From: Spisula solida
Taxonomy: Eukaryota; Mollusca; Bivalvia; Venerida; Mactridae
Reading direction: 5' to 3'
Length of the DNA stretch: 64,000 nt
Assembly (NCBI GenBank): GCA_947247005.1
Contig: OX365948.1
Span: forward strand, 41,792,601-41,856,600
Position 1 is the first letter of the stretch; each line of letters starts with the position of its first letter. A model generated the notes under the pieces. It was not told the origin of the DNA, did not search any database, and saw only the letters and a program-made list of their open reading frames with translations. Made by a program: the position numbers and the translations under genes. Positions 27,501-42,500 of this stretch are shown one piece after another.

Positions 27501-30500
27501 GTTTCGGGAGCAATTTGCACACATTCTATTGTTAACCTCTCCACATGTGGAGTAAAATCAAAATTATTAACAAATTTTTATGGAAGGGTGTGACAAGGCC
27601 CCAATCTCCCGAAACATCTCAATCTGAACTAAATCTCATCTCAAATATTGTCACGTCTCTTTAAGTAAATTTCCACAGGAGGCTGGACTCAACATTGGCA
27701 TTATACAAAACAGAAACATTATTCTTAGTTTACTACAGTACACTTTCAAGCGCTTGAACTTCAGGTTAATCTCAAATTCAGACTCCCGTTTGAGCAAAAT
27801 CTCAATTTGAGTTGAGATTTCTACTTGAGATGCTTCTGGAGATAGGGACCTGGCGTGACCTGAGGAATCAAACCGAGATGCCGGGTTACAAATCCAGAGC
27901 ACTAATCAATGGACCACGGCTGTGACATATGACAATTTGTACCTACCTCATTTCTATACAGCCTAGTCTAATGGCCATGTCATGGTCAATTTGTTCAGCT
28001 AAATCTTTCATATAATCATTTCTAACCTGAAAATATATACAAAATCTTCAATGAAAAATTTGAAGTACTTTTATAAACAAGAATGCGTTCAGTAAGGGCT
28101 TATGCCCCGGTGGAAGCCTTGGTTATAATAAGTAGCTAAGTCAATTAAGGGGCAATAGTTTTGTAGAAATGTTGGATAGTGTTACATGGCGTTGACAATG
28201 AAAGGTATTTATGATGGTAAACAAATATACAAAGTTAGAAAGAAATGTCTTAATGGACTTTGAAAATATTTGAGTTTCAAGAACTTGAAAGTTTTGGATA
28301 ACATTTTAAATGGAATGGACAGACAGAGGAATCAATACATAGGACAATCACTTTATGCCTAATGATATTATTTCAGTTATTGCAGTAGATTTCTCCAATT
28401 GGGATCAAAACACCAGGCCAGGTTTTAAGAAGCCAAAATAAGGAAATTTTCTTTGGTTTTACTTTGACCTGTCCTTCGAACTACCCGTATGATAGGAAGC
28501 TGATAAATCTCTATTAAAAATCATTCCTTCCAATAGTTCATGTCTAATATAGCTGTCTAATTTCAATACATACATGTGGTTTATTGTGTTAATAATATAA
28601 TGATTAAACAATCTATTACCAGACAGTTTATCTAAAATAGGGATCATTCGTTAATTACAAAGTACACTATGGGGAAAACAAGGAAGCATATTGAATGAAC
28701 GTTTCACACAACGAGAATGTGAAGGATAACTTATCTAACTGCATATCCAATAGGCTGACAATACCCAGGGAGAAGTTAAGACCGATTATCCTTGAATTAT
28801 TAATAGGTTCCGTGTATTATATCATGCTGAAACTGCAACTGCAGTTTTTAGTTTTTTTACCGAGTTTCGAGAACATTATTGGCACCGACAAGGCGCTAAT
28901 AACATCATCACAGACACGCAAACATTGCAAAACATGCCAGAATGTATTAATCATTGATATAATGAAATATCTCTCACATTAACAATTTGTTATTCTAGTG
29001 TTGTCAATATTGATAAAGTACATGCCGTAATCGACACTGATGATGGGATACATTAACATGACACAAGGTGCCAAGATTTATCACCCAAGGAAACACCAGA
29101 AAATTGATAAATATTTGTGTTATATTGAGATGGTGTCATAATATTATATAGATTGTGTCAAATAGAGATGGTGTCATATAGAGATATGGTGTCATATAGA
29201 GATGGTGTCATATAGAGATAGGCTCATACAGAAACAGTGTCTTAAAGAGATATGGTGTCATACAGAAACAGTGACATTTAGAGATGGCGTCATACAGAAA
29301 CAGTGTCATATAGAGATGATGTCATACAGAAACAGTGTCATATAGAGATGGTGTCATATAGTAACAGTTGCATATAGAAATGGTGTCATATAGCAACAGT
29401 GTCACAAAGAGATGGTGTCATATAGCAATAGTGTCATATAGAAATGGTGTCATATAGCAACAATGTCACAAAGAGATGGTGTCATATAGCAATAGTGTCA
29501 TATAGAAATGGTGTCATATAGCAACAGTGTCACATAGAGATGGTGTCATATAGCAACAGTGTCATATAGAGATGGTGTCATAATTATAGCAAGAGTGTCA
29601 TATAGAGATGGTGTCATAATTATAGCAAGAGTGTCATATAGAGATGGTGTCATATAGCAAGAGTGTCATATAGAGATGGTGTCATATAGCAACAGTGTCA
29701 TATAGAGATGGTGTCATATAGCAACAGTGTCATATAGAGATGGTGTCATACAGCAACAGTGTCATATAGAGATGGTGTCATATAGCAACAGTGTCATATA
29801 GAGATGGTGTCATATAGCAACAGTTGTCACATAGAGATGGTGTCATATGGCAATAGTGGCATATAGAGATGGTGTCATATAGCAATAATGTCATATAGAG
29901 ATGTGTCATAATTAAAGCAAGAGTGTCATATAGAGATGGTGTCATATAGCGATGGTGTCATATAGCAACAGTGTCATATAGAGATGGTGTCTTATAGCAA
30001 TAGTGTCAGGTAGAGACACATGATAACTGACATTGCAGGCTCAACTTAATAATTAAAGCTATCCAGTGAGTAAACATGTTTTATGACTCACAGAAAAATC
30101 ATGATCAATGAATATTCCAATAGCATGAAAAACTAGTGTGCTTATAATAAACCTAACACAATAAGTAAATTGTAATGGAAAAACTTGACAAGGCAGACCA
30201 GTGATTCTACTGAATATGTAAATAAACATGAGCCATATCACGGTGTATAACCGTATCGGTACCCTCTCAGTGCAAAATGATATATCGGAGCAGAGAGGGT
30301 ACCGGTGCCAGAACTGAGAGGGTACCGGTGCCGCGTTTAAACCAAGAGTAGGGTGTGTTTTAAGAAATTTGATGGAAGTTACCGAATAAAAGGCTTTCAG
30401 GGGCAAGATATGATCAACGGCTTTACGTCTACGGTACTAGATATTTGCTATATTGAAGAAAAGTCGCATTTAAGCTTCACAAACATGGCTTGATGTTCAT

Positions 30501-33500
30501 TCGCACAACGACCCTCGGTCAATATTCCAGCCACACCAGAACTAATGAAAAATGATAGAACTATTTTAACAACAGGAACACAATGGTTAATCATCGGGGG
30601 GTTCCGTGGGCTATCGATTTTTATGCATAAACCGGTATTTTGGACAAAAAAAATGATTTTCTTACCTCTCCTGTGGATCTTCGTCAATCGGATTCATTGT
30701 TTTGCACTGAGAGAGACCGGTGCCAGCACTGAGAGGGTACCGATATATCATTTTGCACTGAGAGGGTACCGATACGGTTATACACCGTGCATATTATCCT
30801 ATCATATCAAATAATATTGCATGGGTGAAAGTTGAGAAATATGAAAATACTGAAAAATACGCTGGGGGCCAGGGGGCCGCAGGATCCCCGATGGGTCCAG
30901 GTCAAAGCCTTGGCCAGGGGTCCAGGGGGCCTCCGGCCCCCGGAAGCTCCTTGAAAACAGCATTTTAAAGTACTTCTGAGAGCAAATTCTGGCACTTCTG
31001 ACTTGCTGTTATAAAAAATATAAGGCCTCCAAAAAAGCTTGTTCACATGGTGATTTTGTTTTCACTTTCAACCTAAAACCTTTGAATTACTATTTGACTT
31101 ATACTGAGTAGAGGTTGGGGTTCTAATAGTGAACAAGTGTCTGTGCAAATTAAACAAAAGTAATAGTCAATGGATTTAAGGTTGTACCTTGTCAAGAAGA
31201 GCAGATAATTTGGACAAAAATGCTTGATAGTTGCCTATTCTTGTCAAATTATACAATTTGTGTATGATCTTAGTTCTTGTGTAGAGGTTGGGGTCACAAT
31301 AGTGAACAGTATCATCCAGTAAAGTATAAATCCAGGGGTATGTGATTTTGGTTGCCAATAAACAGCTTAACCCCAGCATCATGAGGTTGCCAAAAACCGA
31401 CCTCCTGTCATGTAAAATGTCTGATAATGCACTAACAAAACAAGTTTTTGTTGTAGATTAATTAAGTAAGTACTGTATCACTAAGGGCTATATTTGGTTA
31501 AAATTGTTCTTTGTAAATATATTTTTGTAAGCAAGACAATGACTCTGCTTCAGGTAAATCACAATTTTCATTTAAACTTAAAAGTAAACATGAGATGTTT
31601 GTAAAACACGCATGCCCCATGACAGCCCAATAGTCAAAATAGTAAAGGTCAGAGACCTTGACCTTTAACCTACTGACCTCAAAATCAATAGGCAGCATCT
31701 ACTATTGATGACCAACCTCTATGTAAAGTTTGAAGATCCTAGGGCAAAGCGTCCTTGGGTTATTGAACCGAAACCATTTGAATAGTCAGAAATGGTAAAG
31801 GTCACAGTGACCTTGACCTTTGACATCAAAATCTATAGGGTTCGTCTACTGTTGATAACCAACCTCCAAGTAAAGTTTGAAGATCCTAGGGCAAAGCGTT
31901 TTTCAGTTATTAAATATACCGCCGGTAAGAAAGAAAAAGTTTTTGTTTAATTTTTTAATTGTGCTGTGTCCCGCCGTCTTTAACCTCTTTAACTCTTCCC
32001 TGTAAATACTTGTGCGGCGCTCACACGATCTTGTAAATATGAAGTATAAGATTGTCCCAGATTGGGACCTGTACTGAACTGGAAGAAGGTCCCTGTTCAG
32101 CAAGTAGGCCTTCTGAATCATGTTGACAAATTACAATTTTTCTTAAGATTCCAGGGATCTAAAGAGGATATTGTTTGGCATAATATTCCTCATATTGACA
32201 TTAAATGAATTGGTTTCTTTGAATCATCATGACATGGAAGTATAAAATATCAAAATGTCTGTGAGTACCTCTATAATTCCAGTACTGACTGACCATTTAT
32301 TATCATGCTTGTAACTGCTTCAAATAACACTGTGTGTTCACCAACACCACACACACACATACAATGCTGTGTGAACTTAGTCCCATTTATATTGTCAAGA
32401 GGCTTTTATGGAACTTATTTGCAGCAACAAAATATTAGAATTACCCGAGTTTTTGACGGAAAGAACGGCGCAGGACTTTACCTAATTTCTATTTAATTCA
32501 ACCATGCAAAGCTTTGTCACGCTCGTATCCGATTCGCCAATGTATTTCAATCGTTTCCCGATCGCCAATTGTGCCTGACATACTTTTCTCACGCGCTTAA
32601 TTGCGTTTGAAAAATGTGAAATTCCACTTTCGATTTGATGACAAATGTCGTACAAACAGGTACTGAATACCCGAATAGCGGAAAGATCGAGTGCCGTGAT
32701 TGGTTCAAAGAATTAACAGGATACATGTAGAGGTAACTTCATCGGCCAATCAGAACGGTCGTTTCATTTGTGCACTGGAAAACCAATACGGTCTAAAACA
32801 ATTATGAATACCGCGGTCGCGCTAGCAAAAGTCGGCATACCCCCCCCCAATTTTTACGACGGATTTACGCGATTTGGAAAAACGGTCTTAGGACATGTCT
32901 AAAATACGGAAATCCGTCATAAAACGGAAAACTTTCACCCATGATATTGTAACCATCAGGTTCCCTATCAACAGCTGGCCATATTTCATCTCCTTAATAA
33001 AGACATGCTCAATAATGGCTCTATTCATATCATCAATATTTGATCAAATATCTATCAAGGGGCCAGAATTCTGATGTATTAATCAAGTGGAATGATCTTA
33101 TTGTTTCACTTTTTGACCTCTCATTGAACCCCCCCCCCCCCCCCACTTTCAATGAGTGATTGGGTGAGCTGGAAGAATGATATGGTCAGGCCAAAGTTTT
33201 TGGTTTTTAGGTTGACGGGAAATGTTTGATAAGGACAATGGGTATAAAACAAGAGTGCTAAATGGGACCTAGGTAACTCATCTACCAATGTATCAGCAAC
33301 CTAGGGCCCCAATGGGCCCTGGCCGTTATTAGCCCATTCCCTCCCCAATTTTCAAAAATCCTATTTAAAACCCAAAAAATATTTTTGGCCTGACAAGTAT
33401 TGATTGAAATACTGTAGTTTTAATTTCATGGCCTGGGGAATGTGAGAAGGGGCTAACACTGCCCTTAATTATTTCATCAGCTTGAACAATACATGATCAA

Positions 33501-36500
33501 TACTGCCACGCTCTTCAGCATCGTTAAGTCATTAATTATAAATTGCCACTTAGCTTAAAACACATGTCAACCATATTGCACGAAAAAGACTCATATATAA
33601 CATTGGACACCCATGATGCTATTGACTCTCATGGTATGAGACAAAACAAGAAGTTTTTGAGTCAAGTAAAAATAAATCAATCATTTGACTTGGAATTGGC
33701 TCAATGTGGTGAATACAATGTCATGTAATAGCTGCTTGAATTTATCATGACTTAACTAATTAATGACATGAATAATGACAATAAAATATTACATAATAAG
33801 GCATGAAGAAAAAATATTTGTTTCTGGAATCTCAAATATCCCCTTTTTATATCAAACATTTTGGGGCAATCTTATATGTTTTTAAGGCAACATTTTTTTA
33901 TATTTTCACTATTTTTTATATCTTTTTAACGAGTACTTTCACTTGCTTGTGGCAATTACATACAAATACATCAGAAGTGCATGCTGCTTAAATTTCTCAA
34001 GAATTAACAAACGAAATAATGACAATACAACTTATATTACAAAACACAGATCTCTGTATTGTTTGTATCATTGTTTTCTGGTAAACGTGAGAAACAGATG
34101 TAGGATTATTACATGTTATACATGCATTTCTTATTTCTACACTGCAAGTAAATGCAATAAATTCTCAGATTGTGTCAGATAGGTGTCAGGAATAACATGA
34201 CATTATGGCATACCATCACGATAGCAGCCAACCCTTATCACCATCTACACACAGCCTTTAGTGCTCACTCAATACTCAACAATACTAGCCGAGCAATTAG
34301 TGAGAGAAATGAACAACTGCAGCATGACATAATAATCGTGACAAGATCGGTCGACATAGACAGGTGCATACACTGTTCTAATGATCATCTGCAACATCTG
34401 AGTAAATAATTCAGGGCACTAGATTCTGATTTCACCGATAATTTCTTGAGATGTGAAGTACACACAGAGGATCCTACTAAAGTATAATGCTCAATCCTGA
34501 AATGAGTTGCAAGTCTGTTTCGGGTGCATTTGGCACACATCCCTACAGCAAAACTCTGTTTCAAACATTGTTCTATAATTAAAATTCAGCTTTTGGAACT
34601 TCAAATGGCCATAACTTTGTCAATTCTTTGAATATTTTTATAAAATAACTTGTATTTTCTGCAGAAAAGTTTATTCTTTCTAGTGCAGCAAATCCAGATT
34701 TCCGGATTATTCAGGAATAATAGGACCCCTGTAGACACAATGTAATATTTCAGAACTTTACAGCGGTTATTGCTAGCAAATTCTTTATTTTCACTATTAC
34801 TCGCAAATTAAATTCCATGCAATCTCAGAAATCGGTCAATAAATATATTTATGAGAACCTATCATGGAACCTTCAACTGCGAAATCATAAGTCCTCGAAA
34901 TGAGTCTGTTACTGAAAATTGTAAAAATATGATCTTACAAATATTAAGTGATTTATAGTATGAGTTTTCTTATTCCACAGTTCCAGATTCATTTAATTGC
35001 AGAAAGATAGTTGATTTTCTAGAAATTGTAGAAATTTAAGGCAAGAGGATCCAGTTTCAGGACAATAAACTTAATCAACACAATGCTTGAAGACAAACTC
35101 AAAGAGACAACAAAACACAAAGACATGTGATTGCCACAGGTGCAAGGTCAGGGTAAAAATGATTTTTAGATTTCCCACGTGAGTCGGCTGCCATCATAAG
35201 GGTGTATTATGATCTTCCGCTGAGGTCTTAATCATTTTTCCATCATAAAATTGATCAACTGTTGCAATATAACACAATTTGACACAAACTGTTGTTTGCA
35301 GGCTCATAAAATCAAGAAAGTGTTGATACTGAAAGGTTTATAGGCTCATAAAATATGATGAAATTGTGCATCCTTACCTGATCATACAAATAATAAAACG
35401 TAACTTTATCTTTTGCATAAAGTTCTTGAAAACTTTTAGGTAGGTATCTCACTCTAAGCTCATACCTGAAAAACAATCAACAATCCAATAAGTACTACAA
35501 CAACAACAGACGAAAGAACAATGAATAATTGTTTAACAACAAAACAAAATAATAATGGCAGACAATGTATGGGGCGAGGGGGAGGGGGCAGGGGGGTGTC
35601 ACCCATACTAGCAAGGATTTTTGAGTCCTATGGAGACTTTGGGATGTCACAGTCTATTATCAGACCCTAAAAAAGCAACTTCCACACATAGAAAAATCAA
35701 ATCTTTAAGGCAATGCAAGACAAGACACCATGATGCTGGACGATGGCCCAAAAATGTCACAAGACACCAATATGCTGGACGATGGCCCAAAAATGTCACA
35801 AGACACCATAATGCTAGACGATAGCCCAAACATGTCACAAGACACCATGATGCTGGACGATGGCCCAAAAATGTCACAAGACACCATGATGCTAGACGAT
35901 GGCCCAAACATGTCACAACACACCATGATGCTGGACGATGGCCCAAACATGTCACAAGACACCATGATTCTTGACAATGGCCCAAAAATGTCACAAGACA
36001 CCATGATGCTGGATGATGGCCCAAAAATGTCATAAAGGGGTATTATCCGTGAGTACCAAGCAATGAATTGTAACAATGCTGGTACCATTTTGTGTTTGTC
36101 TTAGGTAACATGAACACAGACCACCGAGTGCTCTACTATCTAGGGTACACTCTAACTCTTGTTTGTTCAGGATGGCCACAGAAAATGAAGAATGAAATTC
36201 CCTGACAATTCCCTGATTTTTCCCTCACGAAAAGGTTATTTTCCATGGATAGTTTTCGGTGTTCGTGACTCATATACAGCTGAAAGTATGGCCTTCAAAA
36301 TCCCATTAGAGCCATACCTACACCACCAAACTCATTATTTATACCTATCGTATAATAAATACAGTTTGTTTGAAGAAATACAACTATTGAATAAAGTCAT
36401 GAAGAGAATTTGCCAGTAGACACATATTTTCCTCCAATTTTTGTAAAATTCCCTGATAATTCCCTGATTTTTGCCCAATTTTGAAATTCCCTGTTTTTTT

Positions 36501-39500
36501 TCCAGCAGGGAATTTATTTTTGGCATTTTCCCTGTTTTCCCTGTTTTCCAGAGTCTGTGGCCACCCTGTTGTTTGTAACACCATAAGGTCATTTACCTCC
36601 ATTCATCAGGTGGTCTTGAAGCTTCATATTTTTGTTTTACTTGATACATGGTTAGATTATTATGTAGCCAGTAACATTCTCTAGAGTTTGTATGTACCAA
36701 CTTCAAGGCGAAACATTTAGCAAAGAACCGATCTCCAGCAGCTAGTCGACCCACTACCAATCTGATGATATCCTGAAATATATAAATAATAAAATATTTA
36801 TTATATTTATTATAAATCTTAGCACAGCCCACAGATTTATTGTACAGAGATCAGCCAGCTTAGCTACAATGGAACAACACATATTTTCTAAATACCAATT
36901 GCTCTAAAATATGTAAAGGAATATTTAGCGAATGGGAGCAAAAGGGAGTGAAAAGGGGCAAAAAGGAGCCACACATATTACAATCCCATTGCCATTTACT
37001 CTAAAATAGGAAAAGGAATATTTTAGCAAAAGGGAGCACAGAGAAGTGAAAAGGAGCGAAAAGGAGCATTGACTACAATGATCATCACAGTTGAATCACA
37101 GCTTACAGGAGTCTATGGCACAACACAGCATACCCCCAATGACAGAAACAAGCCGTGCCAAAACAACAACAGTAACAACATCCTAGTACATCATATAATG
37201 TATACCAGCATGATTTCCTACCTGGTGAATCAATCAAGGTAGATAAACAAAACAAACACTAGTCAGAGATATTGGGAGTATAACAGAAACACTCTATCAA
37301 TGTGGAAACATTCGATGATGAGTCATATTGGTAACCTGATTACTGGTGGTAACCAGTGGTTATAAAAATTAGTGGTATAAATACAGCTTGCAATGACAAT
37401 ATGTATACCGGTAGGATGCAGTTACAACACGGTATTTACTTCAAAATACTGACTAAATATTGGTCAATAACATTTATCTATCACATAGACAACACATTAT
37501 GCCTTTTTGAATGGGCTGTTTCGTGGAGCAGCTAGTTATAGCCTGGTTCCCGTACCCAATCTCACAGCATCACTATAGTCCTACTACTGTAGTATTTGTG
37601 ACGAGAACCAGACTATAACCTGCTCCTAGCAACAGCCCAGTCGAAAAGGCCGATAAACAACACATTGCATGCTATTATCCAACTGACAGAATATGACAGT
37701 CTGGTCCTGTTAGACTAGTGCCTGACTTAGTGAACATGTCACTTTGCAAGTTACATTCCAAGGCCAAGTCATGTCAATATTGTTTAAAGATCCTAAGGAC
37801 TGTTGGCCCAGCGTCAGGAAAATACTAGAGTCTGGTTCATTTATAATTCAATACTTTGCAACAAAACTTGTACTAAAGTTTAAGGTGGTTTCACCCTATT
37901 CTGAATCAATATATTAATATTTAAAATCAAATTAGTACAATAAATTACAATTACACACCTGTGTATAAAGTCTGGTACTGTTATAGACTAACATTGTCAT
38001 GTATATTCCAACATGCACCTCTAATACATCCATCATTGTGTGCCCTTAATCCTCACCCTTTAAACACTGAATTCATTCACAAACAAAATATCTATTCATA
38101 ATTTGCTGACTTTACAAAAAAAACTTTGAAACATAACGATCCAAGTTGAAACTAATCCAGAGAATTTATAATTATCAATTTGATATGTCCATACACATGT
38201 ATCTTAAACACTGCACACCTTCAACAAGAAGTACCAACAATCAAAACACCATCATTCACAAACATAGTTATTCAATTATTCAAACACTCGACACAAAATT
38301 CAAGTCTGATCCAAACTTCCTGTCATGTCGATTCTCAATTAAATAATTCAGGATAATCAATTAACAACACACGACACATTCCCTAATTTAAATTATTGTA
38401 TTTCAACGTTTCGGCTTCAAGCATTTTTCGAAAAAATGACAAAGTAACTCATTAATTTCCACCATGTCAGCAAAATACAAGGAGCACTGCAATGGTGTTA
38501 CCCTGACTCCATGAATGTACCTGTAGAAGTAGTTTATCCACTTCACTAGGAATTGAGCACACAAAGTTCCACTCTGTCTTCAGCATACATGTACAAAGAA
38601 CACTGCAATGTTGTTATTATGACATTATTTATGGTACAAAGATTAGGAGCACACCTCAATCCTATCCCTATAATCCACTAGGATTAAATTAATGTTCACA
38701 ACACAGCACAGTTACTGTTAATAATTATCACGCAGTCTGGTTACTGAACTATATTTTGCCTTCCTTCAATAATCACTTCCCAATGAACAACAGTAAATAG
38801 CTCACTCCAACTGCAATCAACAAAACAAGCTATATTTTGCCTTCCTTCTATCACCACTGCCTAATGAACAACAGTAAATAGCTCTCTCAGACTGCAATAA
38901 ACAAAATACTAAAGGTCAGCCAGTGGTGACACAGCAAGACATTCTGGTAACAACCAACCATACCTTGATTGTTTACATCACCTTTGCTTCTACTGTATAA
39001 CAGTCATTTCTTGAGATCCAATGTTTTTAACACTCACTCAGCCATGGTGTCTCAATATTTAAATGCTTTTACACACATCAAAAAACCATTCCCATCAACC
39101 TTATGACTTCATTGAGCCACCCCCAGTAATCATATGACTTCATAATCAACCATCATAGTGTGAATATTCAAGCAACTCTAATCCCCTTCCCCCAATAATG
39201 CAATAAACAATATTCAGAATAAGACATGAGTTAGTTCTAAGCAAAATGCAGCCAAAAATATTGACAGATCATCAGAAATTTCCATCTGACAATACACAAA
39301 ACAAAAATCATGGTAGTTCCCCCCCCCACAAAAGTGCAGCCAAAAATCTTGACAGATGTGCGTAAAGTCATCACAAGAAATGTCCTTTATACAGTACAAG
39401 CACAAAATTATTACCCATGAGACCTTAGTTTATCAACAACATTCTCAGCAATTTGTAGATTTATTCACAACTAAGAATCCTATTTACCCATAGGGAGAAT

Positions 39501-42500
39501 GTTATATATAGCATCTTCTCATAATATCATACATTCATCATATAAACAATATGCATATGACGGCCATTAAGAAATATGAGACCGGTAATTACACACACTC
39601 ACAAACAGGGTCAAATATTCGCCATAATTTCTATAAAATCCATTATCACTGAATTCTTTGCAATCCTTGCACACAGCATCTTCTCGTTCATGTAGAAACA
39701 ATAAACAAACATATGATAATGACCATTTAGAAATATACGACCCTATAGTACATGTGTACACACACTGTACACGTAAGGGTCACATATATTCATCATTATA
39801 ATGTATAAAATCCATTACTACTGAATTCTTTGCAATCCAGGCACATATGCTACATGCCACTTTGCTCTGACATCCAGCACAGAAACTAAATGTATCTATT
39901 TCTGGTGAAATACTTTATTCCTATTTCCTGGTAACCTCATTGTAATACACACTATTATACCATTTATAATCTTCTAGTTTTATAATTCAACACTGCATCT
40001 GTTTAAATAAGCAACAATGGTGAATACCTAGCTTATTGTATACTTATTGTATCTATACCTTCCTTAAACACAATGATGCAATTCAGAAGGTGAACCATAA
40101 AATATTTTACACTTGTTTTAACTACCAAACCACAATCTACATCAATCTTTAAACACTGGAAAGAAATATGCAGTAAAGAATTTCACAAATCTGGATCAGT
40201 TCCATAAAATTTCATTCACAGAGAAAAATGATTCATCTTTTCTAAACTTCCCATTCATACATTTTGTTGATCACAGATGGTGGGTTTTAATTAACACATT
40301 TTCTCCAATATCTACCGCATCTTCCTTCACATGTGCACACGCACACTGGGTGAATTAAAAACAACTATCTTCCAACAAATAAATCCCAATAAACATGGTT
40401 TCAATCATTAAAGTCAGCATTTTATACACTTTTTCTAATCATATTCCGTAGAGATACACCCAACCAGGCTTTGTCGATAAACCAGGCTCTACCTTTCTCT
40501 TGTTACAATTTTTGTCTTACTCATGAAACCCAACCATAACATATTGCAAAGTCGGATAATTTATAGTTAGTGTGTATCACCTCTTCACATTATGTGTATA
40601 ATCATTTATCATACAAACTCTCAGAGCTAATCACCCACAGCCCTGATTACAAATGCAGAATAACCCTCAGTCTACCAAAAATTTATCTTTGAATGGTTGT
40701 GTGTAAATTGTAAAACAGACCTGGTACCAGCAAGGCTGCTTATATACCAGACAGGCTTGGAACCATAATAACATCTTCACTGTCAAAAGCAACTGTGCAA
40801 ACAACATGTGCATTTTAAAGCAGAGATCAAATTGAGCATGATATTTTACATGCTTTATATGCATATTTTATGTCAAGCAATGGTTTATTTTATTGCCCAA
40901 CCGCAAGTGCAGAGTTCACCATATCATGATATTACTGTAGCCATGAATATTAATAGTGCTTGAACAATAAACTCTTTACTTAAGACTGAAACAATGTAGG
41001 CATACTAAGCAATGACACAGATTACAAAATTAGCCCTTCACATGCATTCTATCTGTATACACACCAGTCTCTACCACCCAACAAAGGATGTCATCATATA
41101 GTAGGTAAATATATAGTCAATTTGATCGAAATTCCAGCAAACTTCACTAAGAATGATACAATTCCAACAAATATCACCGAAGATGATACAATTCCAACAA
41201 ACATACAATTCCAACAAACATCACCGAAGATGATACAATTCCAACAAACATCACCGAAGATGATACAATTCCAACAAATTTCACTGAGGATGCCAAAATT
41301 AACAAAGAACTTCACAGAGGATGTGGATATTCCAACAAAGTTTTTAACATCACTGCGGATGCAGAAATTCCAAGAAACAACACTGTGGATGCCGAAATTC
41401 CAACATGCCGAAATTCCAAGAAACAACACTGTGGATGCCGAAATTCCAACAAACATCACTGTGGATGCCGAAATTCCAAGAAACAACACTGTGGATGCCG
41501 AAATTCCAACATGCCGAAATTCAAACAAACATCACTGTGGATGCAGAAATTCCAAGAAAAAACACTGTGGATGCAGGAATTCCAACATGCCGAAATTCAA
41601 ACAAACATCACTGTGGATGCAGAAATTCCAAGAAACAACACTGTGGATGCAGGAATTCCAACATGCCGAAATTCAAACAAACATCACTGTGGATGCAGAA
41701 ATTCCAACAAACATCACGGCGGATGCAAAAATTCCAAGAAACAACACTGTGGATGCAGAAATTCCAACAAACTTCACTGTGGATGCTAAAATTTCAACAA
41801 ACATCACTGAGCATGCTGACATTGAAGGAATAGTAAATTAGTTCTGAAGTTCAGCACAAATCTACCCATATTCATGCACAAACACATTATCCCAGACTCA
41901 ACATTTTCACATCAAGTCTACAAGCAATCAACTTATTCATCTTTAAGTACATGCACTTCAAAATCAGAAGAGAATAATTATCATAAGCAACCTGATATAT
42001 AGTCACACACAATCATAATGTTTCACTACACTGCATTATAAGTTCTGCAAAACATATCAACTTCCTGCCACCATTTTAACTGGACCCAATAAATTATACA
42101 CCATTCAGTGTCACTTCTACTTGTCATATCTTTGAATTATAACTCAGGTTTTACATGACAAAAAACGAAGATTTGAATGTACAGTTGATGTCATCCTGAA
42201 CCATTCAAACAGTTTGAACATTATAAGTGCTGCATGTTCATTGTGAATATGACATTGACATACATTGAATGAAATTAAAAACCGAGCTTAAAAACCGAGC
42301 TTAAAAACAGCTGATGCTCCTAGCTATATTCTCACACAATATCTAACAAAATTATACATGTATATTTGTCTTACTTCAATATTTAAACAAATACACACAA
42401 TAATAAATACATAACATTACAGGTAGTGTGCACCTTTAACTCACAATTTCTATTAGGGATGAGATGGCGAAGATGCACATGTAGTGCCTATACAAGTTTT

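Larger units (their letters stand above)
24943..27946. other. FAK intron d-e (3004 bp)
   Basis: Contains a dispersed repeat around 25590-25870 related to 34490-34730, a CAGGCCCCGATC-family MITE (27593-27853) and a tRNA-like segment (27856-27920). The rest is AT-rich with no gene. Confidence 0.7.
28027..35377. other. FAK intron c-d (7351 bp)
   Basis: Contains a decayed TTATGCCCC-like fragment (28083-28370), a 32-bp minisatellite (29115-30015), two transposon-like elements (30234-30794 and 30814-32949), a poly-C run of about 16 (33129-33144) and a dispersed repeat (34490-34730). No gene is seen. Confidence 0.7.
35466..36596. other. FAK intron b-c (1131 bp)
   Basis: Almost fully occupied by a 39-bp minisatellite (35722-36033) and a hAT-like element (36160-36576). 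The remaining spacer shows a short G-rich run (35575-35597) and nothing else. Confidence 0.75.

Noticed and set aside
30059..30406. 115-codon minus-strand frame
   Set aside because: It overlaps the inverted-repeat element at 30234-30794 and has no recognisable domain.
35647..36088. Open frames of 101-128 codons on both strands at 35.7-36.1 kb
   Set aside because: Product of the 39-bp minisatellite; both strands are open equally.
36593..36832. Stand-alone 79-codon gene at 36.6-36.8 kb
   Set aside because: It contains FAK exon b preceded by intron sequence; the acceptor at 36775-36773 sets the true start.
41122..41841. 239-codon open frame and overlapping frames in the 41-kb array
   Set aside because: All three plus frames and one minus frame are open because the unit is 30 bp; the translations are pure repeats and there is no gene context.
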